Below, one piece after another: positions 1-12,611 of a DNA stretch of 40,000 nt (position 1 is its first letter; each line of letters begins with the position of its first letter). A model generated the notes under the pieces. That model had not been told where the DNA came from. It saw only the letters and a program-made list of their open reading frames with translations, and made no database searches. The position numbers were made by a program, and so were the translations under genes. The stretch covers positions 2,765,001 through 2,805,000 of the forward strand of contig WPIO01000007.1 in the NCBI GenBank assembly GCA_009760855.2, written 5' to 3'. Source of the stretch: Cristatella mucedo (lineage: Eukaryota; Bryozoa; Phylactolaemata; Cristatellidae).

Positions 1-777
<777 letters not shown>

Positions 778-1620
778 TCAAACAGGGAGAGAAACAGAGG
801 TGAACGGAGACAGAGAAGGGTAGGATTGCCAGAGCGGATTTGTTCGAGGGTGGCCTGAGTTATGTTACGACTTGCTGTTGCATTGGGCCTCATCCACAAC
901 CAAAGGAATTCGTACAGATTACTATTACGGGAAAATTTAGGAAACTGTTAAGAGCACGTGGAACTGCTCTAAATTATGTTTTTGGCCCAAACAACATAGA
1001 TAATCAGTGCTAAAGCTCCACAAAGGGTGCACCTTGCTTCTCCACTCCTCGATTTCAGTCGTCCGTTGTGTCTGGTTTTAAATTGAAATCTTTTCTTCCT
1101 TGGGCCTTCAGTTTGTGTGCACCAAAAGCGAGGGTCTTGCTAATCATGATGCCTTGGGTAGGTCATTAACCTTTGGTTGTTGCTTCTCTTGCAAGGGATC
1201 GGGACAGCATCGAGATTGCTATCTGGTTCTCTAAGGGTGCTACGCAAGCGACCTACCATTTTTATTATAACTCATTAGTAAACGAATGTCGAATGAACTC
1301 GAATAGCTATAGTACAATCAAATACGTCAATGACTGGCCTGGGCTTCACCAGTACACTTCCTGGCACTTGGAATCTGCTTTTCAGTTGCATTCAGCATCG
1401 ACCTCAGGAATTCAAATCAGCAAATACCGTCGAAATGCACACTTGCCCTTTGCCGTGAAGAAGGTTTTGAAATAGTAATAGTTTAGACAGTAGCCCAACT
1501 GCAGGTCTTTGACACTGCAGTGGGTCGATCCATTTCAGCAAGCATAAGATCCTGCGACTACCACCGACTGCCTGCTCCAGCGGCTTCAGCTCTGACGTCC
1601 TTGTGTGCGAGCACTCCGGC
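778..1620. other. No gene or repeat recognised
   Basis: Roughly 840 bases of unique-looking sequence. The open frame near 1,173-1,475 has no recognisable domain. Confidence 0.5.
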
Positions 1621-1692
1621 TTAGCCAGCCCTTGCTTAGCCAGCCCTTGCTTAGCCAGCTCTTGCTTAGCCAGCCCTTGCTTAGCCAGCCCG
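1621..1692. repeat. 15-bp minisatellite, about 4.8 copies
   Basis: The unit TTAGCCAGCCCTTGC is repeated from 1,621. Copy 3 has one C-to-T change and the last copy is truncated. On the minus strand it would read as a GLAKQ repeat, but there is no sign that this is a gene. Confidence 0.95.
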
Positions 1693-1869
1693 CTATATTG
1701 CCCAGGAAGCACTGACTGAGTCTTGTGCACGACTCGTTGGCGAAGCGCCGGTATGCGACCGTATCCCGACGGTGACGGAAACGGGCAGCTGTGGTTAAAG
1801 TGAAATGTAATATATCTCCGTCTGTAACTCCACAAAGTCATGAAGACCATGCGGGTGTTACGCAGGAGA

Positions 1870-2285
1870 GTTTTGTATAGCGTACTCACAGCCTAAGCGG
1901 CTTTCGATACGCATTTGGTAGCTAACAGACTTCATCTCACGCAACACGGAGAAAGTGGGAAGTATAGCAGAGTCGGGAGAGCAGTTGAGGTAGTGAGTAG
2001 CATGGAAGTAGCATCTTAGGACCACTGAAAAGGATGAGCCATAGTCGGCAGTAGGAGAGTAGTTGTCGTTGCGTAAGAATTTTGGAAGCGAGTTCCACAG
2101 TCTAGGACCTGCAGCGCTTAAGCTTCTGTCACCAACGGTCTTTAAGCGGAGGAATGGAACAGCTAATTTATTGTTCACACAGGACCTGAGGGCGCGAACA
2201 GGCTGAAACTGATGCAGCAGTTCAGCTAGGTACGAAGGAGCCAAGCCAAGGTTCGCGCGGCGATCAAGATCTAATTGACGTTGTG
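1870..2285 (-). mobile_element. LINE ORF2 C-terminus and 3' region (L2/CR1-like), decayed
   Basis: The minus strand carries LGLAPSYLAELLHQFQP and then VPFLRLKTVGDRSLSAAG and PRLWNSLPKFLR. This is the typical order of the C-terminal part of L2/CR1/Rex-type LINE ORF2. The following segment (PTADYGSSF...RCYFHATHYLNC) is closely similar to a second copy at 28,690-28,990. There is no reverse transcriptase domain upstream, so the copy is 5'-truncated. Confidence 0.85.
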
Positions 2286-2289
2286 GACT

Positions 2290-2385
2290 CAAGGCCTGTG
2301 GCATATGTGAAGTACCTGAATATATATTACGTTCTCTTATGGCGCTATACAAGTGAATTATATTTTTTATTAATACAAGTCCGTT
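2290..2385 (+). mobile_element. L2-like retroelement 3' tail fragment
   Basis: The + strand holds a variant of the tail GAATATATATTACGTTCTC followed by TTATGGCGCTATACAAG and an AT-rich end. Related tails occur at 5,747, 13,564, 21,450, 26,090, 30,215 and 31,350. It points opposite to the LINE piece on its left, so two insertions are juxtaposed. Confidence 0.6.
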
Positions 2386-4904
2386 GCTACAGTGGAGTGG
2401 AGTCTCTTCAACAGCCACGGAGGGATACAAGTCTCTAACACCAGCCATAGCCTACAAAGTCAAGCATGAAACTTCCATAAGGCTCGAATGCCGTATCACA
2501 ACAGACCTCCCATTGGACGACTTTGGTGGCCTTCCGCCCTACCATAGATTATAGCATAGCCGGTCATGTTTTAGTCGTTACAAATATGGCAGGCGATGGG
2601 TGAGCGATAACGAATGCTGACATGACAGCTCTTCCTGGTTGGTCAAGCGATGCCGCTGTTTCGTCGTATTGCTTCCCTCCGTCCGCGTTAGAGAGCAGCT
2701 GCTAAGTTATTATCCTTTATTATCTAAGGTTCACCGGGACCCTCGGCGACGCACGTATTCACGTTCTTGCTCGCAGCTGCCAAACATCATGCCAATACGT
2801 AGCGATTCCAGCTTTTTTTTTTACTAAATTACCTCACAACTCTACCCGACAACCAGAATAGCGAGATACGCGTGCTGTATAAACCTACATTGAACAGCTT
2901 CTCCGGACCTTGGCAAAAATCCATTCAATGCAATCGGCTGTTCATTATAGACTTATTTTATTCGGCCTAAAAGATTGCTCACTGCTCGGTCACGTAATAT
3001 GACTTCGAAGGTTCTTGGGAATGCGTTTTTTTCTTTTATCAAACATGTTTGTTCTCTTTCAAGAGCACCGACATTTTAACCACACCGGCGACTGTTGCTT
3101 ACACGCGTCAGCATGCATCTCAATGTATGCCCGGTCAATGCCCACGTGTACGGTTTTTATTTCCGCCTTGGCAGGTCCGTGAAACAAGCCCAAAGAAGCA
3201 TAGACTTTCATAGCAACCAAAAAGCACTTTTAGCGAGCTTACATGGTCAACGAGCACAGACACGAGCGTCCGTCTCGCACGCTCCGCGTGCCACGGAGAG
3301 CGAGACCTCGGTGCTGTAGTGCAGTCAACATGCAGTGCAGTTGACATGCCTAAGCTAACGTCTGAGTTGTACATGCTCAGGTTTCCTCGTTTCACTCATC
3401 ATTTTGTACATATTGCATGCAGGTTTAAGCACGATTTAACTTCGATTCAGTGGGCTGACAGTAGATATTTATTTGATTCCTGCACCGAGTCACTGCAGTT
3501 ATGTTTTTGTCGATGCCTGCCGTGCGTTGAAAACTCGCCTGATAAATCGGCCAACCAACGACAACGCTTGAGATTACTTGCTAGGAGCCAGCCATTTCAT
3601 AATGTATGCTTTAGATCATATCAAGAGAACGGATATCTGCGGTGATGGTCAATCAGTTGCAATGGTGCATAACCTGCACAGATAGCCGCGTTTAGCTTTG
3701 AGTGCGACGAAACAAATTCTCTAGGTCAAGGTAGCACTCGGTCGATCCTGCTGTGCGGAGTTGCAGCAGAAGACACATTACATTACTTTATGATACACGC
3801 ACATTATGATACATGAAAGTATTCATTGTTCACTCAATGTTTAAAATATCTTTACATGTCCATGAATGCGTGACTGACTCGTGTGACCTGAGGTTGTTGC
3901 AATGGTTTATTTGGCGCTTACCCGGACATATCTGCAAATATGCATTTAACTAATAATGCAGGCTGCTCTACGCACGACTCTAGCGCTACCAGAAGGATGG
4001 ACCATCAACGTAAGGCCGCTTGAACAAGAGTTAAGACAAGTTGCACACAAAAAAGCAAGCCAGCTGCTACAGTTCGCTCAAGTGTACTGGATTTTAAGCG
4101 CATTTCACTTTTAATCATTGCGGATGCATACATAACTGGCCCCAAACATAACTGGCCGCATACACTTGGTCGATTTAAATGCTTCCGTCAAGACAAGCGA
4201 CGACTCTACGGAGTTGGATTCTTACTCTGACGTAGCTCAGCGATCGGAATCTACCGCATCGGGCGGGGAGTTGTTGCACGAGAACACAGTGAGCTTGGAG
4301 CTCGAACCAAAGCAGAAGCCGCCCAGGCTCGACCGACAGCCTCGCCCACCTCCTCGCTGACGTAGCGAACTCGACACTTGGAAGCTCGTGCACATTAGGT
4401 CCGTGCGTACAGAGTCGCAGAGACTCCTTTCGGTTTAGGAACGAACTTGAAAAGATGGGGCCCGTGTCAAGCAGAGACCTGAATGAGGCCGCTTTCAGGA
4501 GTCTGGGTGCGATGAAGATCCGGTCGATTTAAGCAGTGTTCTTTCCAGTCTACGCCGGGAACCTTAGAGTAGCCAGAGCTTTTTCTTTTCACTCGAAGAC
4601 TGAAGTCCCAAATCCCAGTCGGGACCAAAACAGATTTCATAGTCAGTAAACAATTTGCTGGCCAATGCCGAGAGGTCGCAGTAGCCAGACACTAACGGCT
4701 CAGCCAAAATGTTTTCAGCCTTCTACTTTTGAACAATTTCGCAAAGTCTTGCCTCCATTAAAACTCCTCAGAATAAAGCAATCGCTGAATTGAAAACCAT
4801 TACTATCCATAAAAGATCCTCCGAGGTTTCTGCATGCAATGTGGCCACATGAACAAGGTCTCGTAAAAGAAGCTCGTCTCCTGAAGGCCCTAAACCACCG
4901 TCTC
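2386..4904. other. No gene or known repeat recognised
   Basis: About 2.5 kb without a supported feature. The longest frames (3,319-3,645 + and 4,166-4,360 +) have no recognisable domain. The second is Ser/Asp/Glu-rich and ends in a Pro/Arg-rich tail but has no ATG. Confidence 0.5.
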
Positions 4905-5745
4905 TGTGGTTTTCACTGGCAGACCAACTTAGCTCAGCCATAACCGAGATTTCTATGCTTCTCTGGATAAGGGTTGTGCCCAAGTCGTTCAAATCGGATG
5001 TGGTTAGACCGATACTTAAAACGCCTGGATTGGATACAAAGATCCTTGAAAAGTATCGCCCAGTCTCCCTCTATCTTTTTTTCACCAAGATTCCTGAAAA
5101 AATTATCGCTAAGCAGTTTGTAGCATGCATTGAAAATTATGAAATTTCAGAAAAAATTCAATCTGGGTTCAAGCGGCCACACTCCGCTGAAACGGCTCTC
5201 CTCCGAATAAATAAATGACATCCTATGCAGCAACGATAATGGGAATGTCAATTCGCTAGCACTGCTGATCGTTCAACTGCATTCGACACTATTGATCACG
5301 GTGTGCTGCTTGAACGGCTGAAAATAACGATCGGTCTGGCAGACGAGGCGCTGGCTATGCTTAAACGCGTACTTGTCTGGTCGTGTTCAATCCGTGTCGT
5401 CTGTGGGTCAGGTATCGTCCACCAGACCAGTTATCGGTGGAGCTCCTCAAGGGCCTGTCTTCGGTAATGTTCGTTCTCTATTTATTATGAATATTCTGCT
5501 GTTCTTTCTCTATTTATACTCAACCTCTTTGAAAGGTGATGCATGTCCTTGGAGGATTCTATCACTTTTATGCTAACAATGCTCAGCTGTATTTGTCATT
5601 AAGCAATCGGAATCTGCTACAGCGACTGATAAACCAATAGCTTGCCTTGCAGGCATTTGATCCTGGATGTCGGCAAATTTCCCTTAACTAAACGACGATA
5701 AAATGGAACTGCTATTCATAGAACACTCCAAGAGTGTGACTGCAC
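4905..5745 (+). mobile_element. LINE reverse transcriptase remnant (L2/CR1/Rex-like)
   Basis: The following segments come in family order but in shifting frames: VVPKSFKSDVVRPILKTPGL, KYRPVSL, EKIQSGFKRPHSAETALL, then AFDTIDHGVLLERL, SGRVQSVSSVGQVSSTRP, GGAPQGPVFG, FYANNAQLYLS and LNDDKMELLFIE. These are reverse transcriptase motifs from the palm through to the thumb. The catalytic YADD box reads YANN (5,569-5,580). Together with the frameshifts this shows a dead copy. The element is cut at the right by the 3' end of another copy on the opposite strand. Confidence 0.9.
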
Positions 5746-5746
5746 A

Positions 5747-6320
5747 ACAAGGCTTTGCTACAAAGAGAACTCAATCTCTTTCTAGGCACTTAACATTTGC
5801 TGCAAAGGAAGCATGATCGAATGGTTAGTGGCAGCATGCTCAATGTCAACAAGCATGACATGGTTAGAGATGACATGCATAGGATCAGGATGTATATATG
5901 GTTAGTGGCAGCATGCACAGCATCAGTATGCATGAGCACTTAAAGACGAATCACATGGACCTACTAGATACTGTGACAAATAGGTGCAATTTTAGCTTCC
6001 TTTTAAATATCGTTTAGTCTGGGGATGTCGTGAGTTCCAGGCATTGAGGACATACGAACTAACTAGGCATAATGTCCAAAGTATTTGAGGTTCAATACGA
6101 GGTATAGGTCGACGATTCGATACCAAAAAGCTGTCGGTACCACGCTTGGCCTGGTGGGGGAGTAGATCTGATAGGTAGGCATGAGCCAAAGAACGAAAAG
6201 GGCACCTATAGGTGAGTGACAGAAGCTTGAAGTCGCTGCACTGCTTGAGTGGGAGCTAGTGTAGGTCGGCGAGAACTGTTGCGCTGTGGCAACTGCGACG
6301 CTCACGCTAGACAATCCTGC
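5747..6320 (-). mobile_element. LINE 3' part with 3' UTR and tail, decayed
   Basis: On the minus strand, frame by frame, it reads a degenerate ADLH*LP block, then AHAYLSDLLPHQAKRG and PIPRIEPQI. These fit the ORF2 C-terminus that ends with a WNSLP-type box and a FKRKLK-type tail. The 3' UTR follows down to a tail at about 5,747-5,790. The UTR contains a minisatellite (5,821-5,936). Related copies lie at 29,165-29,770 and 30,200-30,750. Confidence 0.8.
5821..5936. repeat. 38-39 bp tandem repeat inside a LINE 3' UTR
   Basis: Three units start with ATGGTTAG at 5,821, 5,860 and 5,898. Units 1 and 3 share ATGGTTAGTGGCAGCATGC exactly. A related pair of units occurs at about 29,171-29,240 in another copy of the same LINE. 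Confidence 0.75.
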
Positions 6321-8811
6321 AACTTAAATGAATCGCACTTGCAGCTGCACGAGACTTTTTCAATAAGCAGGCTCCTAGGGAATCTGTTCTCATTCACCCA
6401 GGAGTTATCCATCGGACTGAACTTTGACCTTGGCAAGCTGCCCAGAAGGCTAGTTGGGGGCTACAGCTTCAGCTCCACTGCCTAATACTTCTGTTAAAGG
6501 TGCACCGAAGCTGATAACCTGTCACATGACCTCTCAGATGTCCAGCCAGCTCTATCATGCCATGGTAGCATATACCTGCTACTGGTATGGTTATGATTCT
6601 CATGCTCTCGGTCTCTAATTTCCTCTCTGGATGCAATCCACTACAACAAACACTAGCTTGGTGTTCTGTAGCTAATAAAATTGCCTTTGAAGGCAACATT
6701 TATTACAGCCAGGGCCAGTCCTACCGGTAGCTTTAACTTGCAAGTGCTGGAATCACTATTGTTATTTGCCTTCTTACAACCGAAAGTACCCCCGATGAGA
6801 TTCACAGCTTAACGAGGTGCATGCCTACCTTACTTACCTGGCTCCTCAGCTGGACAGACAAGCCGGGGAAGCATCGTCTCTGTAGCTGCCACTTACAGAG
6901 CAATCAAGTGAGTAACTATACTTCTATACGGCGACGAGAGAAAGCCTCTGAGCCGAGAGTGCAGCACTGAAGCGATTCAAGTTTGAGTAGCCCAGTCGTC
7001 GACCATGCTGAGGCCAGAATGCCTTGGTTGCCAGCAGCAGCAGCCGCATGGTTTCTAGGCCTCCTCTTTGTCTGCTCATCAGACAACCTAATCGGTTGAT
7101 ACCCGAGCAAAACAACTTGCCGCCAGGATCCATCGCAGACGGGAAGCATCGGCAGCCGATCATTCTTTGCAACTTGTCATAAGAATATCGAGGCCAGGCT
7201 GACAAGATAATGTGTTTTGCAGACACAATTAGGCTTCTCAAAAGTGGTGCCGGCTTCTTTAAGATAAGCAAGCACTTTAGTCAGCAGAAAAGCTATTAAA
7301 TAGCACCTGCCTAGAATCTAAAAAGAATTCGCAGTCAAGGGCATGACATTATCAAAACCCCCATCGTCCCTCCCACTTGGCTGCTGCAGTTTCCACCCTT
7401 GGTAAACTAAACAGTCATTGCCGAGCTGGATTTCACCGAGCTCTTCCCGGTAGGAGGCCAGGCGGCCAAAGGTCATGCTGGTGCTGCTGCAGCTGCTTCT
7501 GGTCAGCCACTGCTTCAATAGGCATGGCAGGCCTTAGTTGTGAGTACCTGGCTGCTGTTGCTGCTACAACAACTACTGGAGAATAGTGGGTTTAGGAAAA
7601 TGCCTGGCTCACACGTTGCAATGTCATAGGAGTGCAGCCCTTGGCGATTTCGAACTCCTCAACCTGCTGTATGCTCTCTGAGGCATGCTGTTTGCGTTCC
7701 CCACAAAATACAGTAAGATTGCTTGCTTACCCACCCGCCCCAGCCCAACTGTGCATCCTGGACTATGCCATGTTCGTGCCTTACAAAAAGTGGATGCTAA
7801 AGGCCTCTATGCTCAACAGCTGCCTGTGGCTACTGTCAAGGTCGGCTCGATCGGCTGCTGGGGCAACGCGAGAGCTGCTCTGCAGCTGCTAACGAGCTCA
7901 GTCTTTCGTCAGACGTAGCTCAGTTGGCTATTGACTGACAGCATTTGCAGGATGCTTGTGCATTGTCATTTGTGTGTGCTTATGTGTGCTGACACTGCAT
8001 GCTATTACTAAGCGATTGACTTGCTTCCTTTGCCGCCTTAGTAAAATGCCAAGAAAGTGAGTTAGTTCTCTGATGATCATATGCAAATGTCTTTTTATTT
8101 CAACTAATATTATAATTATTATAAAGATGGGTTTACGCTATGGTAGAGACATTCAAAGAATTTTGGCTGGCCATTATTGCATTCTCCTTCATTAAATATT
8201 TCCAAGTCTGCTATGTTGTCAGCATCTTTTGCTGAGTAATGAAAGAGTAATATGACATGCTGTTTCCAATTGGCTACTCGGGTAGGAGGTTAGTTTCTGT
8301 CAATTTACTTTCGTTTGGTTGAAACGCCGTTTAACAGCTGAGATAGAGAAAATGTGGTTAGGCCTAGCCAAGTGCCCGGATGACTGCCTCTGCACACCTT
8401 AAGCCAGCACCTTGCCAATTGCAACGGCCATCCCAGACTGCACAAGATTTTCATGAGCTACTTTCCATAAAATAAAACGCTAAAGTAAAAATATATTTAT
8501 ATAAATATATGGCAAAATAAACCAAACTAGATGTTGTCACAACCGTGCTGCTTTTCTTTTGGCTCTGAGGAGCTAAAACAAAAGAGATAAGCAAGTCGTC
8601 GCCTACAGAATGACGGAAGTACTATTTACCGGATGCACCTCCAGCACCGTAACAGGCATCTGGCAGCCCCTCAAAGCCAAGCTGCTTTGTCAAGGATTAA
8701 TGAAACCCTCAGTGAAGACCTCTTTGAAAATCTCAGCCTGAATTATCACACCACCAGTTAGTAGTCGACAATCTTATAAACCAGCGGTATCCTTTTCTCG
8801 TGCTGATGTGT
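6321..8811. other. No gene or repeat recognised
   Basis: About 2.5 kb of sequence near 45 percent GC with only short frames. A tRNA-like A-box string at about 7,913 stands alone without a B box. Confidence 0.5.
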
Positions 8812-9087
8812 CTAGTGTACCACCAATAATGTCACTACAAAAAGTGCTTCACACGTTCTACTTGGGCATCCATTGGGCTTAGGTTTTTGTAATATTGGCT
8901 TCCGTTTTTGTTCAAGAATGCATTTCTTGGACGCATTTAAAGGACATTTTGACCCATGTACAGGTATTTCCATTTCTCCTAGGCCGTGTGCAATGCACAG
9001 GTTAGGGTCCGCACAGCAGTCGCTGATTTCGACTGACCCAGAGCTATCACTGAAAACATTGGAAGTCAAACTATGACTTACACCATC
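8812..9087 (-). CDS. Unassigned open block, possible terminal exon
   Basis: On the minus strand this block reads 91 codons and ends at TAG (8,812-8,814). I do not recognise the product. Its composition looks more protein-like than that of its neighbours: a Ser/Asp/Glu-rich start (VFSDSSGSVEISD), then spaced Cys and His (CCADPNLC, HGSKCPL, KKC, CPSRTC) and a Lys/Pro-rich part. A pyrimidine-rich stretch ending in AAAG (minus strand, AG at 9,089-9,088) could be a splice acceptor just before it. The frame is also open some way upstream, so it could instead be a remnant of a mobile element or chance. There is no ATG near its start. Confidence 0.22.
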   Translation of the reverse strand, partial: DGVSHSLTSNVFSDSSGSVEISDCCADPNLCIAHGLGEMEIPVHGSKCPLNASKKCILEQKRKPILQKPKPNGCPSRTCEALFVVTLLVVH

Positions 9088-9122
9088 CTTTGAGAAAAAG
9101 CCAGTAAAGCCTAAAAAACCGG

Positions 9123-9149
9123 TATGTATGCTATGTATGCTATGTATGC
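9123..9149. repeat. 9-bp tandem repeat, 3 copies
   Basis: TATGTATGC occurs three times without change. Confidence 0.9.
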
Positions 9150-12044
9150 ATGCACAAGAGAAGCAGAATCTAAATGAGCAGCCAGATAATGTTCAGCAGC
9201 GAGGTAATATCTTATAGAATTCTTAAGAAGGCCACATTAAAAGGCTTGCTTGCCATAAACCACGATTTGACGAAGATGCCCTGAGCAAGACACAGTACGA
9301 GGGATAGTCTTGCACAGGATGAGGGCACATGACTTCTACTGGTGCTTTCCCTTCTGATCCTACCGCTGATGCCGCCACAGCCACCATCGCAGCAATGATT
9401 GCTGCCAGGTGCAAGCTGTTCTGCACCAAACAGAACCGCTCTATGCGTGCTCGGTCACTGTAAGAGCTTGGCGGTATTCACGATACCTAGCGACACCGAT
9501 AGCTTTCCATGAGCCCGGCTGGGCGAACGCTTGCTTCTTCGTGCTTAGACCGCAAACAGACCACAGAACAACAGGGGAGTGGCCACCACTGCATAGGCTT
9601 CAAACGGGCAGATGGTTTGACACGTTAGATAGTAACCTAGGTCGCCGGGCCGTCAGCTCCTCGCGGCCCCGTCGCGGTTTTCGACGGCCAGTAACGGCCC
9701 ACCCCGGCAGAATGCTGGCCAACGAGCCAGCGGATATGGAGAACTGCCTTGCCTAGGCAAGGCAGCTTGGCGCGCTATTTCATGAAGAAGTACTCGCCGA
9801 TGCATCTTGATCGAGCAAACCTCACTGAGACTAAGACTTTAACAGATTTCTTCACGCTCGCGTGGAGTTCACGCAAACCTCGTCGGCAAAACGCCGGCCT
9901 GCTTCGCTGCCGTAACCGCCGTGCACAATCGTCGTGTAATTGGCTCCTTTGGGGAGGCAATTTGGAGCGCTGCAGATTTGGTCCTTGACATTTTTCTTCG
10001 ATACCATCGATGGTGACTTGCAGAAAGCTCGGAAAGCTCTGCCTGCACACCGTGAGTATTGAATCGTAGGCCAATCGAACGTATGAACCTCACGAGGATT
10101 GGCGATGTCATTAGCTTGTTTACTTGGGAGTATCGGTTAAGAGGACCGGTGCTGTAAAGGGCTATGCGACAATGGGCATGCGAGGGCTGAGAATACAGAA
10201 GTCAGTGAGTGACAGGAGTCTCGGAATGTAACCCCCACACGTAAACGATGTGCAAGCCGTTATGCAGCCCTGATTGACACTGTACTCGATGAACTCGAGG
10301 TCGCTTTTCGGTTCTCCCGACGAACGCGAGCTACCGTGAAATCAACCCCAATCCTCGAGTGGCTGACGAAGAAGTCATGTAGCCATCTTCGGTGTGGCCG
10401 AAGAGAAGCAAAGCAGCAGCAGCAGCAGCACGACGTATTTAGGGGCTGAACAAATGCAGGCTCGGCTCGAATTTCGGTCACGAATTTCGCACACGAATTT
10501 CGGTAATTTTATGTCTGCATGTTAAAACGGGACTGTGCACGTGACTCTGCGAGGACAGTGGTGAGCGCTCGATGAACTGGAGGTTTCCCTCGTGTGGCGA
10601 GCGTTCAAAGATGCAGACTCCCCGAAGAGCGAGTTTTTATCAGTCTGCCCAATCGTGTACTTGAGGCACTCTTGCGTACCGACACAGAAGGCCATTTCCC
10701 GAATGCTAGAAGCTGTACGTTCCGAGCTGCAGATGGGTCTTCAGCTTTCTGACTTCAGTGCCGTCTGGCCGATTCTTTGGTTCTCTACAAGGCGTCGAAG
10801 TCTTGCATACCCGTCAATAATTGTGAACAGTATTGTTGTTGCGAGATCAGTTTGTAAAGCACAATAACTAAGACACGATGACATCTGTTTGCTGAAGCAT
10901 ATAATTATATTAATTTTGGACACAAAGAATACCGTTCCTGCACAAAGCCGTGGATAGTTAAACCGGCAATTTATTCGGCGTCTGAAGGACAGAAAAACAT
11001 GCTCATTTGTCGACTAACATGGATCAACTGACCGGTGGCCGGTTTTGACTCTTTCCATCCTATCCCACAAGAGCTGCTATCAATAGCGCTCGTTCTGTGC
11101 CTCCCTTATTTAGAGAAACACTCAATGAAAGCGAAAACGCATAAGATAGCTTACTAATATCCTGCTATTCATTCGTTGCTATTTGTATAAAGGCAGTCTG
11201 TAGGCAGCGTAAAGGGCGGTGTTGGGGGCAGCAGTCCATTGTTGTGCTGGGCAATTCATCGAAGCCGCACTAAAAGTCAAGCGTTTGCTTCTACCCTTTC
11301 AAAGTGCATACCGGGGGCGTCTGCTGTTCACTCTACATCGAAATCACGTGATGGCACCTAGAGCTTAGCCCTCTAGCATTCAGGAAGCCTCGGCTGGATT
11401 ATCAGCGCCCACTTAAAGTTCTCTCGTCGAAAATGCAAATGATTAAGTCTGAAGTGATAGCCTAATGGCTTCCTATGCTGCCCCGATGGGTCCAGTTATC
11501 TACCAAAGCCAAAGCCGAAGGCATGACCATTATGTAGCCTCCTTGGCCCCGTTAGGGTCGCTTCACTGTGGCGACATACATTTTTCTCCACAAAAAAACT
11601 ATTCGAGCTTGCAGTTCAAAAAAGGGAGTCGCGGACTTCCAAGTCGCTTAGACCAGCTGAATACAACTGGCAGGCTCGTGATGAGTGGATGAATGCACTG
11701 AGTGGCAGCGGTCCGCACAGGATTGATTCCACAGACAACGGCCCATCCTCGAGACAATTCCCACCCTCGAGTATAATTGGGAGCAGGATACCTACTATCG
11801 AGTGCGAGTCTACATCGTGTTCCATGCACCAGTCGATCTTCTCGTACATAAACTGGCACCTGCTGAAACTTGGGCGAAAAAGACACGCACAAGCAAACGC
11901 AGATAGCTGCCGTTAAAAAGAAGAGAGTTCGAAAAGAAAGATGCGGTTTCAGTGGTGTTCGCTTCAAGAGGTCGGAGCCACTCCCTTAATCGGACGCTAG
12001 TCAGGGCATGAAATAAAGGCCGATCAAGGTAGAGGGTCTCTGAA
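9150..12044. other. No gene recognised; short CAG run
   Basis: No supported gene was found, and the only repeats noted are the palindrome listed separately and a short AGC/CAG run at about 10,411-10,430. The open frames are short and lack recognisable domains. Confidence 0.5.
9744..9765. repeat. 22-bp perfect palindrome
   Basis: The 11-bp arms meet at CCTAGG with no loop. It sits in otherwise unremarkable sequence. Confidence 0.9.
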
Positions 12045-12130
12045 AGCTCGGTCGTACCTCTCGGTAGCCTTTGATACAATTGATCACCTTTTTGAGCGCC
12101 TACGATCTCGTCAATCTGGCGAGCCTTCAA
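12045..12130 (+). mobile_element. Short LINE reverse transcriptase fragment
   Basis: The + strand reads VAFDTIDHLFERLRSRQSG, the palm motif A region of an L2/CR1-like reverse transcriptase (consensus AFDTIDH). Only about 85 bp are recognisable. Confidence 0.7.
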
Positions 12131-12611
12131 AACATGGGTAACCCAGGCACATGTTTCAGCCTAGTTCACTTCTGTCCACGATGCTTGCACATTCCCCCCC
12201 CCCAAAGTAACCGCAAACATGTGCATCTGCATGCAAGCAAAACCTAGGCTCCTACTTGCATGCAGACGTGCCATGTCATGCAGCTGCACTTTATTCTCCG
12301 CCTTCAAGCATCTCAAATACTCCCCTCCCGTATTCCACGAAGTTGTATTGCAAATACTCATATTTTTTTAGGAAGCACACTTTCTCAAGCTGTATGGCGC
12401 TAAAAACCAACTTGATAGTAACGGCAACCTAATGTAACTCCGAAACTGGAAAGCTTAGGTTTCAAAATGGGCTCGGCTAGTATTTTTCTTCAGTTGCCCA
12501 AAATCCGGATATCCTGTTCAAAAGCGATCTCTCGCGAAGTGACCACGCCAGCTCCACAGTCTAATCTGCCTACTTTCAGCTTCTTAATAGAACACAAATT
12601 TGGACTTGCTC
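12131..12611. other. No gene or repeat recognised
   Basis: Moderately AT-rich sequence with a C run at about 12,196. Nothing supported. Confidence 0.5.

Noticed and set aside
1621-1692. CRISPR-like array
   Set aside because: The 15-bp units are directly adjacent without spacers, so this is a minisatellite in animal DNA.
3319-3645. 108-codon + frame
   Set aside because: No recognisable domain, no splice context and no repeat homology. Within chance for 40 kb.
4166-4360. Ser/Asp/Glu-rich 64-codon frame with Pro/Arg tail
   Set aside because: It begins at TTG, not ATG, shows no clear splice sites and matches no family I know. Too short to call.
7908-7940. tRNA-like string GTAGCTCAGTTGG
   Set aside because: It matches a tRNA A box, but no B box or acceptor-stem partner follows within 80 bases, so it is not called a tRNA gene.
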